A stretch of 41,742 bases of DNA from an uncultured Bacillota bacterium (GCA_937876465.1 CALEHV010000056.1:1-41742), one strand, 5' to 3'. Positions 25,170 through 34,015 are shown, numbered from the stretch's first letter. Numbers and translations: made by a program. The notes: generated by a model from the letters alone, not told the origin.

Positions 25170-25442
25170 ATGTCAGTTAAAATTAGAATGACCAGAATCG
25201 GCCGTAACAAAGAAGCTATCTACCGTATCGTTGTCGCAGACAGCAGATTCGCAAGAGATGCACGTTACATTGAACAAATCGGATTCTACAATCCAGCCAA
25301 TGGCGAAAAATCAGCCGATATCAACGAAGAAGCAGCTATTAAATGGTTACTTCGTGGTGCTCAACCATCAGATTCCATTCGTACACTTTTCACAGAAAAA
25401 GGAATCATTGCTAAGTACTTATCAGCTAAAAAAGGTAAATAA
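25170..25442 (+). CDS. rpsP: Small ribosomal subunit protein S16
   Basis: A 90-aa primary assembly protein of the 30S subunit. The start VKIRMTRIGRNKEAIYRIVVADSR pattern and the IEQIGFYNPANGE segment are diagnostic. AAGGAGA lies 6 nt before the ATG. It opens a plus-strand four-gene operon in which each following gene is within 2 nt, and this operon points opposite to its neighbours. Confidence 0.98.
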   Translation: MSVKIRMTRIGRNKEAIYRIVVADSRFARDARYIEQIGFYNPANGEKSADINEEAAIKWLLRGAQPSDSIRTLFTEKGIIAKYLSAKKGK

Positions 25443-25444
25443 TA

Positions 25445-25702
25445 ATGGATTTCGAAAAGATTATTCATACAATCGTCGATCCAATGCTTATTAAACCAGA
25501 AGCTATTTTAATTCGTGAACTCCCAAGTGAAGATGAAGATACAATCACATTCCTCATTTGTGCAGAGAATGAAGACACTGCTCGTTTAATTGGTAAAAAA
25601 GGTACAGTTGCAAATGCATTAAGAGAATTAGTCTCAGTTGCTGGCAAAGCCAATAACAAGAGAATTCATCTTAAATTTGAATCGTTTGACGAAGAAAAAT
25701 AA
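25445..25702 (+). CDS. khpA: KH-domain RNA-binding protein KhpA (YlqC)
   Basis: A small 85-aa single KH domain protein. The GxxG nucleic-acid loop appears as IGKKGTVANALREL at about 52-65. In other Firmicutes KhpA pairs with KhpB/Jag and affects cell division and small RNA biology; its partner is not in this window. It starts 2 nt after rpsP and shares its last base with the rimM ATG. Confidence 0.95.
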   Translation: MDFEKIIHTIVDPMLIKPEAILIRELPSEDEDTITFLICAENEDTARLIGKKGTVANALRELVSVAGKANNKRIHLKFESFDEEK

Positions 25703-26211
25703 TGGAGTTTCTTGAAGTAGGACGAATTGTTAAAACAATTGGTCTTAAAGGCGAAGTTAAAGTCTACCCCTCTACTCATTTTCGTGATTCTCGTTTCAAG
25801 AAAGGGGGTCACCTTTTTGTTTTAGATAACGAAAATAATATTGTTCGAGAGTTAGTTGTTAAATCCCACAAAATTAACGGAGATATGGACAATTTATTCT
25901 TTGAAGGAATTAATTCGATTGAAGAAGCAGAAGCGTTGGGTAGAGTTTTTCTCCATGTTCAAAAAGATAGAAATTTCTTAAAGAAGGATCAATATTTCTT
26001 TTCTGATTTAATTGGATTAAGTGTTATTTTTGATAACAATCAACCAATTGGAACTGTAAAAGCAGTTGAAGAATTTTCGAATTACGCAACACTAAGAGTT
26101 AAAACAAAAGGTCCAAAAGATGCTTTTGTTCCGTTTATTAACGCTTTCATTAAATCGGTTGATCTTGAGAAAAAAGAAATCGTTGTAAATTATATTGAGG
26201 GTTTATTATGA
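25702..26211 (+). CDS. rimM: 16S rRNA processing factor RimM
   Basis: Assists maturation of the 30S head and binds S19. The N-terminal beta-barrel has VGRIVKTIGLKGEVKVYP, and the PRC-barrel half contains FSDLIGL and the PFINAFIKSVDLEKKEIVV stretch. At 169 aa it has the normal length. Its start overlaps the khpA stop by one base and its end overlaps the trmD start by 4 bases, so translation is coupled through the operon. Confidence 0.97.
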   Translation: MEFLEVGRIVKTIGLKGEVKVYPSTHFRDSRFKKGGHLFVLDNENNIVRELVVKSHKINGDMDNLFFEGINSIEEAEALGRVFLHVQKDRNFLKKDQYFFSDLIGLSVIFDNNQPIGTVKAVEEFSNYATLRVKTKGPKDAFVPFINAFIKSVDLEKKEIVVNYIEGLL

Positions 26212-26987
26212 GAATCACTATATTAACTTTATTCCCTTCAATGTTTGACGGTTTCAAAGAAAACTCAATTATCAAACGTGCAATCGGTAAAAATATTGTT
26301 GAAATTAATGTTGTTGATATACGTTCATACACAAAAGATAAATATGGACGCGTAGATACACCACCAGTTGGAGGAGGAGCGGGTTTAATTATGAAGTGTC
26401 AGCCTATCGTTGACGCAATCAAAGCTAACTCCACTACATCAACTAGAAAAATACTTCTTTCACCAAAAGGTGAAACATATAGTCAAACTAAAGCAAAAGA
26501 ATTGACAAAACTTGACGATATCTTATTGCTTTGCGGTCACTACGAAGGAATAGACCAAAGAGTCAACGATTATATCGACGAAGAGGTTTCTATTGGAGAC
26601 TATGTCCTAACTGGAGGAGAAATAGCTTCTATGGCTATTGCAGATTCAGTTATTAGACTTCTTGATGGAGCAATAACGGACGCATCACTTGATGAAGAAT
26701 CATTTGAAAACAACGCTCTTGAATATCCTCAATATACTGAACCATCAGATTTTGAAGGAAAAAAGATACCAGAAATTCTTTATACAGGAAATCATTCTGC
26801 GATAGAAAAATATCGTAGAAAAGAAGCTCTTAGAATCACACGCCAATATCGACCAGATCTATTTGCTAAAATCAAATTAAGCAAACAAGACCTTAAACTT
26901 CTAAAAGAAATTGATGAAGGAATTGAAGAACCTAAATGGTTACTCGACGCCTTAGAAAAAGGTAAAAAATTCATTCACAAAAAATAA
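26208..26987 (+). CDS. trmD: tRNA (guanine-N1-)-methyltransferase TrmD
   Basis: Methylates G37 of tRNAs reading CNN codons, preventing +1 frameshifting. The SPOUT trefoil knot is visible: PPVGGGAGLIM near 63-73, LLCGHYEGID near 109-118, and SIGDYVLTGGE near 131-141. The C-terminal part EALRITRQYRPDL is also typical; 259 aa is normal. Note that the tRNA-Pro(CGG) of this window has the G37 that TrmD targets. A terminator follows directly. Confidence 0.98.
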   Translation: MRITILTLFPSMFDGFKENSIIKRAIGKNIVEINVVDIRSYTKDKYGRVDTPPVGGGAGLIMKCQPIVDAIKANSTTSTRKILLSPKGETYSQTKAKELTKLDDILLLCGHYEGIDQRVNDYIDEEVSIGDYVLTGGEIASMAIADSVIRLLDGAITDASLDEESFENNALEYPQYTEPSDFEGKKIPEILYTGNHSAIEKYRRKEALRITRQYRPDLFAKIKLSKQDLKLLKEIDEGIEEPKWLLDALEKGKKFIHKK

Positions 26988-26992
26988 AAAAT

Positions 26993-27020
26993 AGAACCTC
27001 AATTACGAGGTTCTTTTCTT
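26993..27020 (+). terminator. Terminator of the rpsP-trmD operon
   Basis: 8-bp stem agaacctc / gaggttct with a 6-nt loop followed by TTTTCTT, 5 bp after the trmD stop. Confidence 0.9.
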
Positions 27021-27052
27021 TAAAAAGAAAAAGGATGTCTCGAGAGACATCC
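27021..27052 (-). terminator. Terminator after lemA
   Basis: 8-bp stem ggatgtct / agacatcc with a CGAG loop; on the minus strand a T-rich run TTTTTCTTTTTA follows. It converges with the trmD terminator only 12 bp away. Confidence 0.9.
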
Positions 27053-27071
27053 AATTTGTTTATTTTTAATA

Positions 27072-27743
27072 TTAGAAGAATACGCCTTCTGCAGCTTCCT
27101 TAATTGCAGCACTTGCTGTAAATGGAACGCGTGTTTGATAACCAGATTTTGCAGCAGCGGCTTTCTTTGCCCAACGAGAATAGATTTGAGTATTCCATTG
27201 GCCAACTAAATCGTTGTAAAGTTCACGAGCAGCTGTAATTTCTTGTTGAAGATACATGTTTTGTTGCATGACATCAGCAATTTCTTGATGTGATTTGAGA
27301 TCTGGGTAGTTTTCAAATGCAACATTGATGTTGTGTTCAACTGCGTCGAGTTTGCTTTGAAGTTCATTACGAGCTTCATCTGGGTTTGCATTGTTTCCTG
27401 AACGGAGTTTTGCAATCTCGGTAAATGTTTCTTTATCAAGATTAACCGCCTTATCAAGAAGCTTTGCGGCGTTTTGGAGGATAACAACACGTTGTGTCAT
27501 GTAGTTATCAATTGTAGATGCAGCTTGTTGAAGTTTTTGTTGTAATTGTTGGAAGTATGTTTTTGCGTGTGCCTTTTTGAAGGTATAAACAATACCGCCA
27601 ATAATGAAGATAAACCAAACTGCGACATTAACGAACTTGTCTGCGCCGTCTAATGTAACTGTTAATTTCTTATCAATTACATGGACATCTTGACCAGCTG
27701 CGTTAATGGTGCTGCTATCTCTTTCGTCTAATTCATTTGCCAT
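27072..27743 (-). CDS. lemA: LemA family membrane protein
   Basis: A 223-aa protein with one membrane helix at about 38-54 followed by a long helical bundle: YFQQLQQKLQQAASTIDNYMTQRVVILQNAAKL is split over 63-95, and AFENYPDLKSHQEIADVM near 143-160 is the strongest LemA signature (NYPDLK). The N-terminal 35 residues before the helix are longer than in common LemA. The family's function is not established. GGAGGAATC precedes the ATG. It is the last gene of the plsX-rnc-ftsY-ylxM-ffh unit, 38 nt after a two-helix membrane protein with which it likely works. Confidence 0.92.
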   Translation of the reverse strand: MANELDERDSSTINAAGQDVHVIDKKLTVTLDGADKFVNVAVWFIFIIGGIVYTFKKAHAKTYFQQLQQKLQQAASTIDNYMTQRVVILQNAAKLLDKAVNLDKETFTEIAKLRSGNNANPDEARNELQSKLDAVEHNINVAFENYPDLKSHQEIADVMQQNMYLQQEITAARELYNDLVGQWNTQIYSRWAKKAAAAKSGYQTRVPFTASAAIKEAAEGVFF

Positions 27744-27781
27744 TTTTATGATTCCTCCTATTTGAATCGTTTTTATTATAT

Positions 27782-29617
27782 TTAATTCTTCTTAAATATA
27801 GAAGAAATATTTTTATCAAGGTCGTCGCTATTGCCACCATTTGTTACTCTACCAAGTAAACCTCTAATGTAATGCGATGCGACATCTTTGCCATTACTGG
27901 CCTTCCATGATTCATAATTTGATCTTGTTCCACCAACGTTTCTAACCTCGAAAATGTTATCTGCGTCGACACGATCATATCGAGTCCAATGAACTGGAAC
28001 ATTATGAATGTATCCATCTCTTCCTCTTACTGGAATATAATCAGTCATTGGAGTTGTTTCATATGAATATGAATGTACGTTAACTTTATCGTTTTCACCA
28101 GACCTAGAAAGGAATCTAGTTTTTAAGACTAATGGAAGGCTTGTATCTGCTTTGTCAGGCATAAAGCAATCCTTGTCCATACCATTAGCAACAACTTCGT
28201 GTTCTGCTGTTGGAACGTTTTGTCCGTAATCTTGGTCATAGATGTATTCGTGTGACTTATGATTTTGATACATTGGAATAGACATCAAAGGTGCTAAATC
28301 AAAATACAATCTCTTAATAAATTCATCACAGTATTCGATAAATCTTGCTTTTGATGCCTCATAGCAATAATCAACGAATAATTCTGGATCAGCCGAATAA
28401 TCAAATCCTTGTGAGTGTTGCGAAACAACAACGTTAACTTTCTTTCTCTTGTAAATTGAGAAATCGTCTCCGTATGGAAGAGGATTTTCGATTAAGGAAA
28501 CAAAGTTTACTTGTGCTAAAGGTGTAAAGAGCAATCTGAATTGAACTTCGTTATCACGATCTGTGCAGTTGAATAATGCATCAAATTTATCGTTACCTAA
28601 TTTTGTAAAATTCTCACCTTTTTTCAATGCTTTATCAGCACGTTTTTGAAGTTCTTTAGTTTTCTTATCGATAAATTTTTGTAATTCTTTTTCGTTAAGT
28701 CCACATGCACCACAAGGTTCACGTGAGAAACTTAAATCTGGAGCAGCTTCATTACCATAAATCAATTTTGTTAAATATGAATAATGTGGAGCGTCATGGT
28801 ATGCATAGGCGTGTAATGTTTCTGTATGTGTAACAGTATATGTTCCACCCTTTCCGTTTGAGTGGGTTGTTGTCCATGTAATTGTAAGTTCGCCCTCATA
28901 CTTTTTAGGCTTAAATTCATTATTGAATGTTTTTTGTAAAACGAATGGGTTGCCGTGAATATTTCCCGACAAAACCCCTACAATTGAGGTATCTTCATCA
29001 CAGTCAAAATTGAATCCAAACTTGTCTCTTAAGTAAACATATTTACCCATTGAGAAGTATTGATCTAAGTCAATAATTGGGGTGCATCTTTCCATTACAA
29101 TTGCAGGCATATTCCAATCGAATAATGCGTTTAATGAAGCCATGTCTGCATAACACTTGCTTAACATGTCATCTCTTTTTTGTTTAGCTTCAGTTAGTTC
29201 TTGATTAAGAGCAGCAATACGATTTTTCATCGAAGTCTTAATTAAGACAATCCAAAGAACTGCTAATCCAACGCATCCTGCTGCGATTAAAAACATAAAC
29301 CATAATGAACCTTGAGCTTGAACTATGTCTAAGACCCCAATGGCAATACATGCTGCAGCGGCTACAAAGAAAAGTACTGTTAAAAAGATTAAGAATCCTT
29401 TTAACCCTTTTGCACTTCCGAGTTTTCCTTCGATTTTTTTAACTTGTGCGCTTAATTCGTTGTAGTGTTTGACGTGCACTTCGTTTTCTGCAGGATTTGT
29501 TCCTGCGTCTTTTGTTAATTTTCCGAAGTATTGTTCAGCAGCTAAATGATACTTTTTATCTAAGCCATTGACGAAGTTGTCTCTTGGCTTATAAATTGCT
29601 TCTTTTGTTTCAGGCAT
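27782..29617 (-). CDS. Unnamed two-helix membrane protein paired with LemA
   Basis: A 611-aa protein I do not recognise by name. An N-terminal soluble part with a predicted coiled coil (about 45-68) leads to two membrane helices (about 73-96 and 104-126), a second coil (128-155) and a large domain of mixed beta strands. It contains a CGAC motif near residue 302 and threonine-rich strands (TITWTTTHSNG). Large membrane proteins with such a layout (for example DUF3137 types) are often beside lemA, but I cannot assign the family with confidence. The ATG lies 2 nt after the ffh stop, with a GGAGGATT ribosome site inside the ffh end, so it is cotranscribed with SRP genes. Confidence 0.8.
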   Translation of the reverse strand: MPETKEAIYKPRDNFVNGLDKKYHLAAEQYFGKLTKDAGTNPAENEVHVKHYNELSAQVKKIEGKLGSAKGLKGFLIFLTVLFFVAAAACIAIGVLDIVQAQGSLWFMFLIAAGCVGLAVLWIVLIKTSMKNRIAALNQELTEAKQKRDDMLSKCYADMASLNALFDWNMPAIVMERCTPIIDLDQYFSMGKYVYLRDKFGFNFDCDEDTSIVGVLSGNIHGNPFVLQKTFNNEFKPKKYEGELTITWTTTHSNGKGGTYTVTHTETLHAYAYHDAPHYSYLTKLIYGNEAAPDLSFSREPCGACGLNEKELQKFIDKKTKELQKRADKALKKGENFTKLGNDKFDALFNCTDRDNEVQFRLLFTPLAQVNFVSLIENPLPYGDDFSIYKRKKVNVVVSQHSQGFDYSADPELFVDYCYEASKARFIEYCDEFIKRLYFDLAPLMSIPMYQNHKSHEYIYDQDYGQNVPTAEHEVVANGMDKDCFMPDKADTSLPLVLKTRFLSRSGENDKVNVHSYSYETTPMTDYIPVRGRDGYIHNVPVHWTRYDRVDADNIFEVRNVGGTRSNYESWKASNGKDVASHYIRGLLGRVTNGGNSDDLDKNISSIFKKN

Positions 29618-29619
29618 TT

Positions 29620-30978
29620 TTAGAATCCTCCCATTCCGCCGAGTCCGCCTAATCCTCCAGGTGGAACACGACCTGATTTTTGCATTTGCTTAACCTGCTT
29701 CATCATTTCTTTCATTTGCTCATACTTTTTAATGACACGATTGATATCGGCATTTGTTTTTCCTGAACCTTGAGCAATACGAACTTTTCTTGAGTTCTTT
29801 AGGATTTCAGGATGTTTTCTTTCCTCTGGAGTCATTGAGTTAACAATTGTCTCCAAATTTTTCATTTCCTTTTCTGCAGCGGCTTTTTGTTCTTCACTAA
29901 TCGATGGCATTCCAGGAATTAATTTTAGCAATCCTCCTAGCGAGCCCATCTTATTAATACGTTTCATTTGAACAACCATATCTTCTAGTGTGAACTCTCC
30001 ATCCATCATTTTCTTAGCTTCTTTGCGGGCTTCTTTTTCATCTATCTCCTCTTGAACTTTTTCAACAAGAGTCATGACATCGCCCATTCCTAAGATACGA
30101 TCAGCCATTCGATCTGGGTGGAATGCATCTAAGTCGGTTAATTTTTCACCTAAACCAGCAAATTTAATTGGTATGCCTGTTAAGTATTTAATTGATAATG
30201 ATGAACCACCTCGGGCATCACCATCCAACTTAGACATAATGATTCCAGTAATCGTTAGGTTTTCATGGAAAGCGTTGGCTACATTAATTGAATCTTGACC
30301 AGACATCGCGTCTACAAGAAGCAATGTTTCATCAGGTGAGATTTCTGCAGTTATATCTTGAAGTTCTTTCATTAAAGGAGCATCAATTGATAGTCGACCA
30401 GCAGTATCAAGAATCAATACATCATAATGTTCGTTGTAAGCTTTCTCTTTTGCTTTCTTAGCAATTTCAACTGGGTTAACATTTGTACCCATTTGGAACA
30501 CTTCAACGCCAACTTTATCACCAACCTGACATAATTGATCAATAGCAGCTGGACGATAGACGTCTCCAGCAGCCAATAAGACCTTTTTGCCAAGCTTCTT
30601 TTTCATTAAGTTTGCAAGTTTGCCAGCAGAAGTAGTTTTACCAGTACCTTGCAAACCAACAAGCATAATTATCGTAGGTTTATTTTTTTGATAATTGAGT
30701 TCGGTTTCGCCACTTCCAAGAAGTTCAACAAGTTCGTCGTGAACAATTTTAACAACCATTTGTGATGGATTTAATTTTGTGTAAACTTCCTGTCCAACAG
30801 CTTTTTCTTTAACGGAATTTGTAAACTCTTTAACAACTTTAAAATTAACATCGGCTTCAAGAAGGGCAATGCGAACTTCTTTAAGCATTTCGTCCATATT
30901 TGCTTCGGTTAAGCGAGCTTGACCACGAAGCTTTTTAAATATTCTTTGAAAACGTTCAGTCAATGATTCAAATGCCAT
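29620..30978 (-). CDS. ffh: Signal recognition particle protein Ffh
   Basis: The SRP54 GTPase binds signal sequences on nascent chains and the SRP RNA. NG domain motifs: GLQGTGKTTSAGKLA near 107-121, DTAGR near 192-196, and SKLDGDARGG near 248-257; the methionine-rich M domain follows with MKRINKMGSLGGLLKLIPGM split over 335-354 and ends in a Gly/Met tail (GGLGGMGGF). 452 aa is usual. Its start overlaps ylxM by 11 nt. The SRP RNA gene is not in the window. Confidence 0.98.
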   Translation of the reverse strand: MAFESLTERFQRIFKKLRGQARLTEANMDEMLKEVRIALLEADVNFKVVKEFTNSVKEKAVGQEVYTKLNPSQMVVKIVHDELVELLGSGETELNYQKNKPTIIMLVGLQGTGKTTSAGKLANLMKKKLGKKVLLAAGDVYRPAAIDQLCQVGDKVGVEVFQMGTNVNPVEIAKKAKEKAYNEHYDVLILDTAGRLSIDAPLMKELQDITAEISPDETLLLVDAMSGQDSINVANAFHENLTITGIIMSKLDGDARGGSSLSIKYLTGIPIKFAGLGEKLTDLDAFHPDRMADRILGMGDVMTLVEKVQEEIDEKEARKEAKKMMDGEFTLEDMVVQMKRINKMGSLGGLLKLIPGMPSISEEQKAAAEKEMKNLETIVNSMTPEERKHPEILKNSRKVRIAQGSGKTNADINRVIKKYEQMKEMMKQVKQMQKSGRVPPGGLGGLGGMGGF

Positions 30979-31288
30979 TTTTAATTCGCTCCTCCACTTT
31001 ATCTAATACTTCACTTTGTTCTTTATTTGATTCTTTCTTCAAGGAATCGAAAACTTTGCAAATTCCTAATTTTTCTTCGTAATTATCAAGCTTTTCGCGT
31101 CCTTTCTTGAGTGTATCACTTACAGCAGTTCTTGTTATATTTCTGTTTTCAGCAATCTCAGAAAGAGAAAGATTTAATTGATAATAATCTTGCATAATCT
31201 CCAGTTGAGACATAGTTAAAAGACGACCATAAATGTCTAATAAACGATTAATATAAATTGTCTCTTCTAAATCATTCATTTGTTTCAC
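30968..31288 (-). CDS. ylxM: YlxM/p13-like helix-turn-helix protein
   Basis: A 106-aa DNA-binding-like protein of the UPF0122 family. It resembles sigma factor region 4: LTMSQLEIMQDYYQLNLSLS and SEIAENRNITRTAVSDTLKK form the helix-turn-helix (about 40-75). In streptococci and Bacillus the gene always sits with ffh/ftsY and is thought to assist SRP; the molecular role is uncertain. The listed first codon is GTG at 31288, but ATG at 31279 (103 aa) is 7 nt behind AGGTGA and overlaps the ftsY TGA, so I prefer it. Confidence 0.93.
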   Translation of the reverse strand: MKQMNDLEETIYINRLLDIYGRLLTMSQLEIMQDYYQLNLSLSEIAENRNITRTAVSDTLKKGREKLDNYEEKLGICKVFDSLKKESNKEQSEVLDKVEERIKNGI

Positions 31289-32255
31289 CTAAACACAATC
31301 CATATAAATATTTATCAAGATCGAATTCTTCCAAATCTTCCATCTTTTCACCTAGTCCAATAAAACGAACTGGGATACCTAACATATCTCTAATAGCAAG
31401 AATAATTCCACCCTTACTTGTGCCATCCATTTTTGTAATAACAATTCCAGTTAATTTAATGCAATCTAAGAACTGTTGAGCTTGAGATAATCCGTTCTGT
31501 CCTGTTGTAGCATCAATAACTAAAAATGCTTCATGAGGTGCATCTGGAATTTCTTTAGATATGACTCTAGAAATTTTTGCTAATTCATTCATTAAATTAA
31601 CTTTATTTTGAAGTCTTCCAGCGGTATCAACAATAAGTAAATCAATGCCTTGTTCTTTAGCTTGTTTTGCACCATCATAGGCAACACTTGCTGGATCGCT
31701 TTCAGGCTTTCCTACAACAATCGAACAATTAAGTCTATTTGCCCAAATTGTAAGTTGTTCAGTTGCACCAGCTCTAAATGTATCAGCGGCACAAAGCATA
31801 ACTTTCTTGCCTTGTTTAATATAACGATATGCAAGCTTAGCAATAGAAGTAGTCTTTCCAACACCATTAACACCAGCAACTAACAAGACAGTTGGTCCTT
31901 CTCTATCAAAGGTAATCTCATTAATAATGTCGCCACCCTTATTGGCATAGCCCATAAACATCTTATCAACAACTAATTCATTAATAACTTTAGGTTCTTT
32001 GATTTTTTGGCTTTTTGATTCTTCCAAAACTTCATCAATAATTCTTAATGAAAGATTAACGCCAACATCTGCTTCAATTAATATTTCTTCAAGTCGCTCA
32101 AAATATTCTTCGTTAACTTCTTTATAACGCTTTGAAAGTTCGTCTAATTTACTAGCGAAATTAGTACGAGACTTAGCCATTCCTTCAACATATGTTTCAG
32201 TTTCTTGTTTCGGCTTTTTTGAGAATTTTTCTTTAAGAAATTTGAATAAGCCCAT
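31272..32255 (-). CDS. ftsY: SRP receptor FtsY
   Basis: Membrane-associated GTPase that docks SRP-ribosome complexes. GTP motifs: GVNGVGKTTSIAKLA near 128-142, DTAGR near 211-215, TKMDGTSKGG near 274-283. At 327 aa it lacks a long acidic A domain and starts with a short basic helix (GLFKFLKEKFSKKPK), the minimal Gram-positive form. The gene ends in TGA. It starts in a TAATG overlap with rnc and runs into ylxM. smc, usually between rnc and ftsY, is missing. Confidence 0.97.
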   Translation of the reverse strand: MGLFKFLKEKFSKKPKQETETYVEGMAKSRTNFASKLDELSKRYKEVNEEYFERLEEILIEADVGVNLSLRIIDEVLEESKSQKIKEPKVINELVVDKMFMGYANKGGDIINEITFDREGPTVLLVAGVNGVGKTTSIAKLAYRYIKQGKKVMLCAADTFRAGATEQLTIWANRLNCSIVVGKPESDPASVAYDGAKQAKEQGIDLLIVDTAGRLQNKVNLMNELAKISRVISKEIPDAPHEAFLVIDATTGQNGLSQAQQFLDCIKLTGIVITKMDGTSKGGIILAIRDMLGIPVRFIGLGEKMEDLEEFDLDKYLYGLCLGETNE

Positions 32256-32938
32256 TATTTACCTGCCTTTTTATGTAAAGCGTCTTTTGCCGCCATTTGT
32301 TCTGCTTCTTTTTTTGTTCCGCCTTCGCCTTGTCCAATAACTATTCCATCAAACATAACTGTTGAAACGAAATGTTTATTATGTGCTGGGCCAGTTTCAG
32401 AAATTATTTGGTATGTAACTGATTCTCTATGTTCAACTTGCATGAGTTCTTGCAAACGAGATTTGTAATCTTTTAAATCTTCAAGTTGGAACTTTTGAAT
32501 ATCTCTATATAAAGTTGTAATTAAAAATTTTCTTACATTTGAAAATCCTTGATCTAAAAACATTGCACCAACAAATGCTTCAAAAATATCTTCAAGAACG
32601 TTGTCACTATCTTTTACATTTCTGCTAAAAGAATTTCCAACTCTTACGTATTCATGGAAGTGTAATTCACGAGCAAAATCAGCTAAAGAATGTGTTGAAA
32701 CGAGTGCGGATTTTAATTTAGTTAAATCGCCTTGATTCATATCAGAACGTGACTTATATGCAAGTTCAGAAACAATACAACCTAAAACAGAATCACCCAA
32801 GAATTCTAAGCGTTCATAATCGTGATGTTTTGTTTTTGCATCACCATTAAAACTAGAGTGAGTGAAAGCCATCTCGTAGAGTTCAACATCCTTCGCTTCT
32901 ATTTTAATTTTCCTAAGCAAATCTCTAATATCTTTCAT
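32255..32938 (-). CDS. rnc: Ribonuclease III
   Basis: Cuts double-stranded RNA, including precursor rRNA stems such as those around the rrn operon at the end of this window. The signature ERLEFLGDSVL (about 42-52) and the second acidic site EDIFEAFVGAMFLD near 110-123 make up the catalytic half, and a C-terminal dsRNA-binding domain ends with GTKKEAEQMAAKDAL. 227 aa is normal. It overlaps plsX and ftsY by one base on each side. Confidence 0.98.
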   Translation of the reverse strand: MKDIRDLLRKIKIEAKDVELYEMAFTHSSFNGDAKTKHHDYERLEFLGDSVLGCIVSELAYKSRSDMNQGDLTKLKSALVSTHSLADFARELHFHEYVRVGNSFSRNVKDSDNVLEDIFEAFVGAMFLDQGFSNVRKFLITTLYRDIQKFQLEDLKDYKSRLQELMQVEHRESVTYQIISETGPAHNKHFVSTVMFDGIVIGQGEGGTKKEAEQMAAKDALHKKAGK

Positions 32939-33906
32939 TATTTAAGTTTTTCTTGCAATTCTTTTACAAGACCTTTCTTGGCTAGATTATAAGCAATCAT
33001 CATTGAATAAAAGAACGAATCTGGATCAGCATTTCCGTGAGCCTTTACAGGGATTGTATTAACTCCAATAAGGAATGCTCCACCAACTTTTTTATAATCC
33101 ATTTTATCTTTCAAACGATTGAAACCTTTCTTGGCGAAAAGATAACCAATCTTTGTACTTGCATTCATCTTAAATGCATCCTTAATCATAGCAGACATCA
33201 TCTTTGCCATGCCTTCACTACTCTTGAGGAAAATGTTTCCAGTATATCCATCAAAGACAACAACATCTGCCTCGCCTTTTAAAACATAACGAGCTTCTAT
33301 ATTACCTTTGAAACCCGGCATGTCTTTCATTAATTGATATGCTTCTTGTCCAACAGGAGAACCTTTGCCTTCTTCACTTCCGTTACTTGCTAAATAGAAG
33401 TTAGGTTCATCTTTACCAAAAATGAGCTTGTAGTATGCTTGACCCATCTTAGCGAATTGGACTAACTCAATTGGTGTATTAACATTACTTGCACCAACAT
33501 CTAGCAATACAGCATATTTGCCTTCTTCTAATGTTGGGAAAGGAGTAATTAAAGCAGGACGATCGACACCGTCCATCTTTTTGCAAATTAAAGTTGCAAG
33601 AGAAAGGAATGCGCTCGTAGATCCAGCAGAAACGATACCATCAGCCTTTTGTTCAACAACTTGTCTACATGCAATGTTTACAGAAGAATCTTTCATTCTC
33701 ATTGCTTGCATAACATGACATTCCATTGGAACAACTGTTTGTGAAGGAACGATTGTTGCTTTACCTTTAAGAGCTTCAAGTTCTTCTTCTTTTCCAACTG
33801 CAATAATTTCACAGTCTTTAATTTCATTCAAAAAACGTTCTACTGCAGGAACTGTAGCTTTTGTGGAATTGTCTCCACCCATCATATCAATTACTAATTT
33901 AATCAT
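32938..33906 (-). CDS. plsX: Phosphate acyltransferase PlsX
   Basis: Converts acyl-ACP to acyl-phosphate for the PlsX/PlsY route to phosphatidic acid. The N-terminal IDMMGGDNSTKATVPAV, the DGIVSAGSTSAFLSLA segment near 90-105 and VVFDGYTGNIFLKSSEGMAK are typical; 322 aa is normal. It starts the long SRP/RNase III operon with AAGGAGA before its ATG and an extended -10 promoter. The FakA kinase encoded upstream feeds the same acyl-phosphate pool. The fatty acid genes that often follow plsX are absent. Confidence 0.97.
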   Translation of the reverse strand: MIKLVIDMMGGDNSTKATVPAVERFLNEIKDCEIIAVGKEEELEALKGKATIVPSQTVVPMECHVMQAMRMKDSSVNIACRQVVEQKADGIVSAGSTSAFLSLATLICKKMDGVDRPALITPFPTLEEGKYAVLLDVGASNVNTPIELVQFAKMGQAYYKLIFGKDEPNFYLASNGSEEGKGSPVGQEAYQLMKDMPGFKGNIEARYVLKGEADVVVFDGYTGNIFLKSSEGMAKMMSAMIKDAFKMNASTKIGYLFAKKGFNRLKDKMDYKKVGGAFLIGVNTIPVKAHGNADPDSFFYSMMIAYNLAKKGLVKELQEKLK

Positions 33907-33923
33907 ATAATTTCTCCTTAACT

Positions 33924-33953
33924 ATTCTATCACGCGAATTATTAATATCACAA
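33924..33953 (-). promoter_or_regulatory. Candidate promoter of the plsX operon
   Basis: On the minus strand TTGTGA, an 18-nt spacer and TAGAAT with TG one base upstream (extended -10). The start would fall right at the AAGGAGA ribosome site, giving a very short leader. A further TATAAT-like site lies upstream near 33970, so the choice is not certain. Confidence 0.5.
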
Positions 33954-34015
33954 AGAAAACATTATATGTTTATTGAATGATAAATTATATTCGTATGTCT
34001 AATAAAAATTAGAAA

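Noticed and set aside
30968..31288. YlxM as a sigma factor, because of its region 4-like helix-turn-helix
   Set aside because: It lacks region 2 and matches the YlxM family in length and in its place between ftsY and ffh.
33907..34015. FapR-type operator before plsX
   Set aside because: No inverted repeat like the known FapR site is visible; only AT-rich promoter-like boxes.
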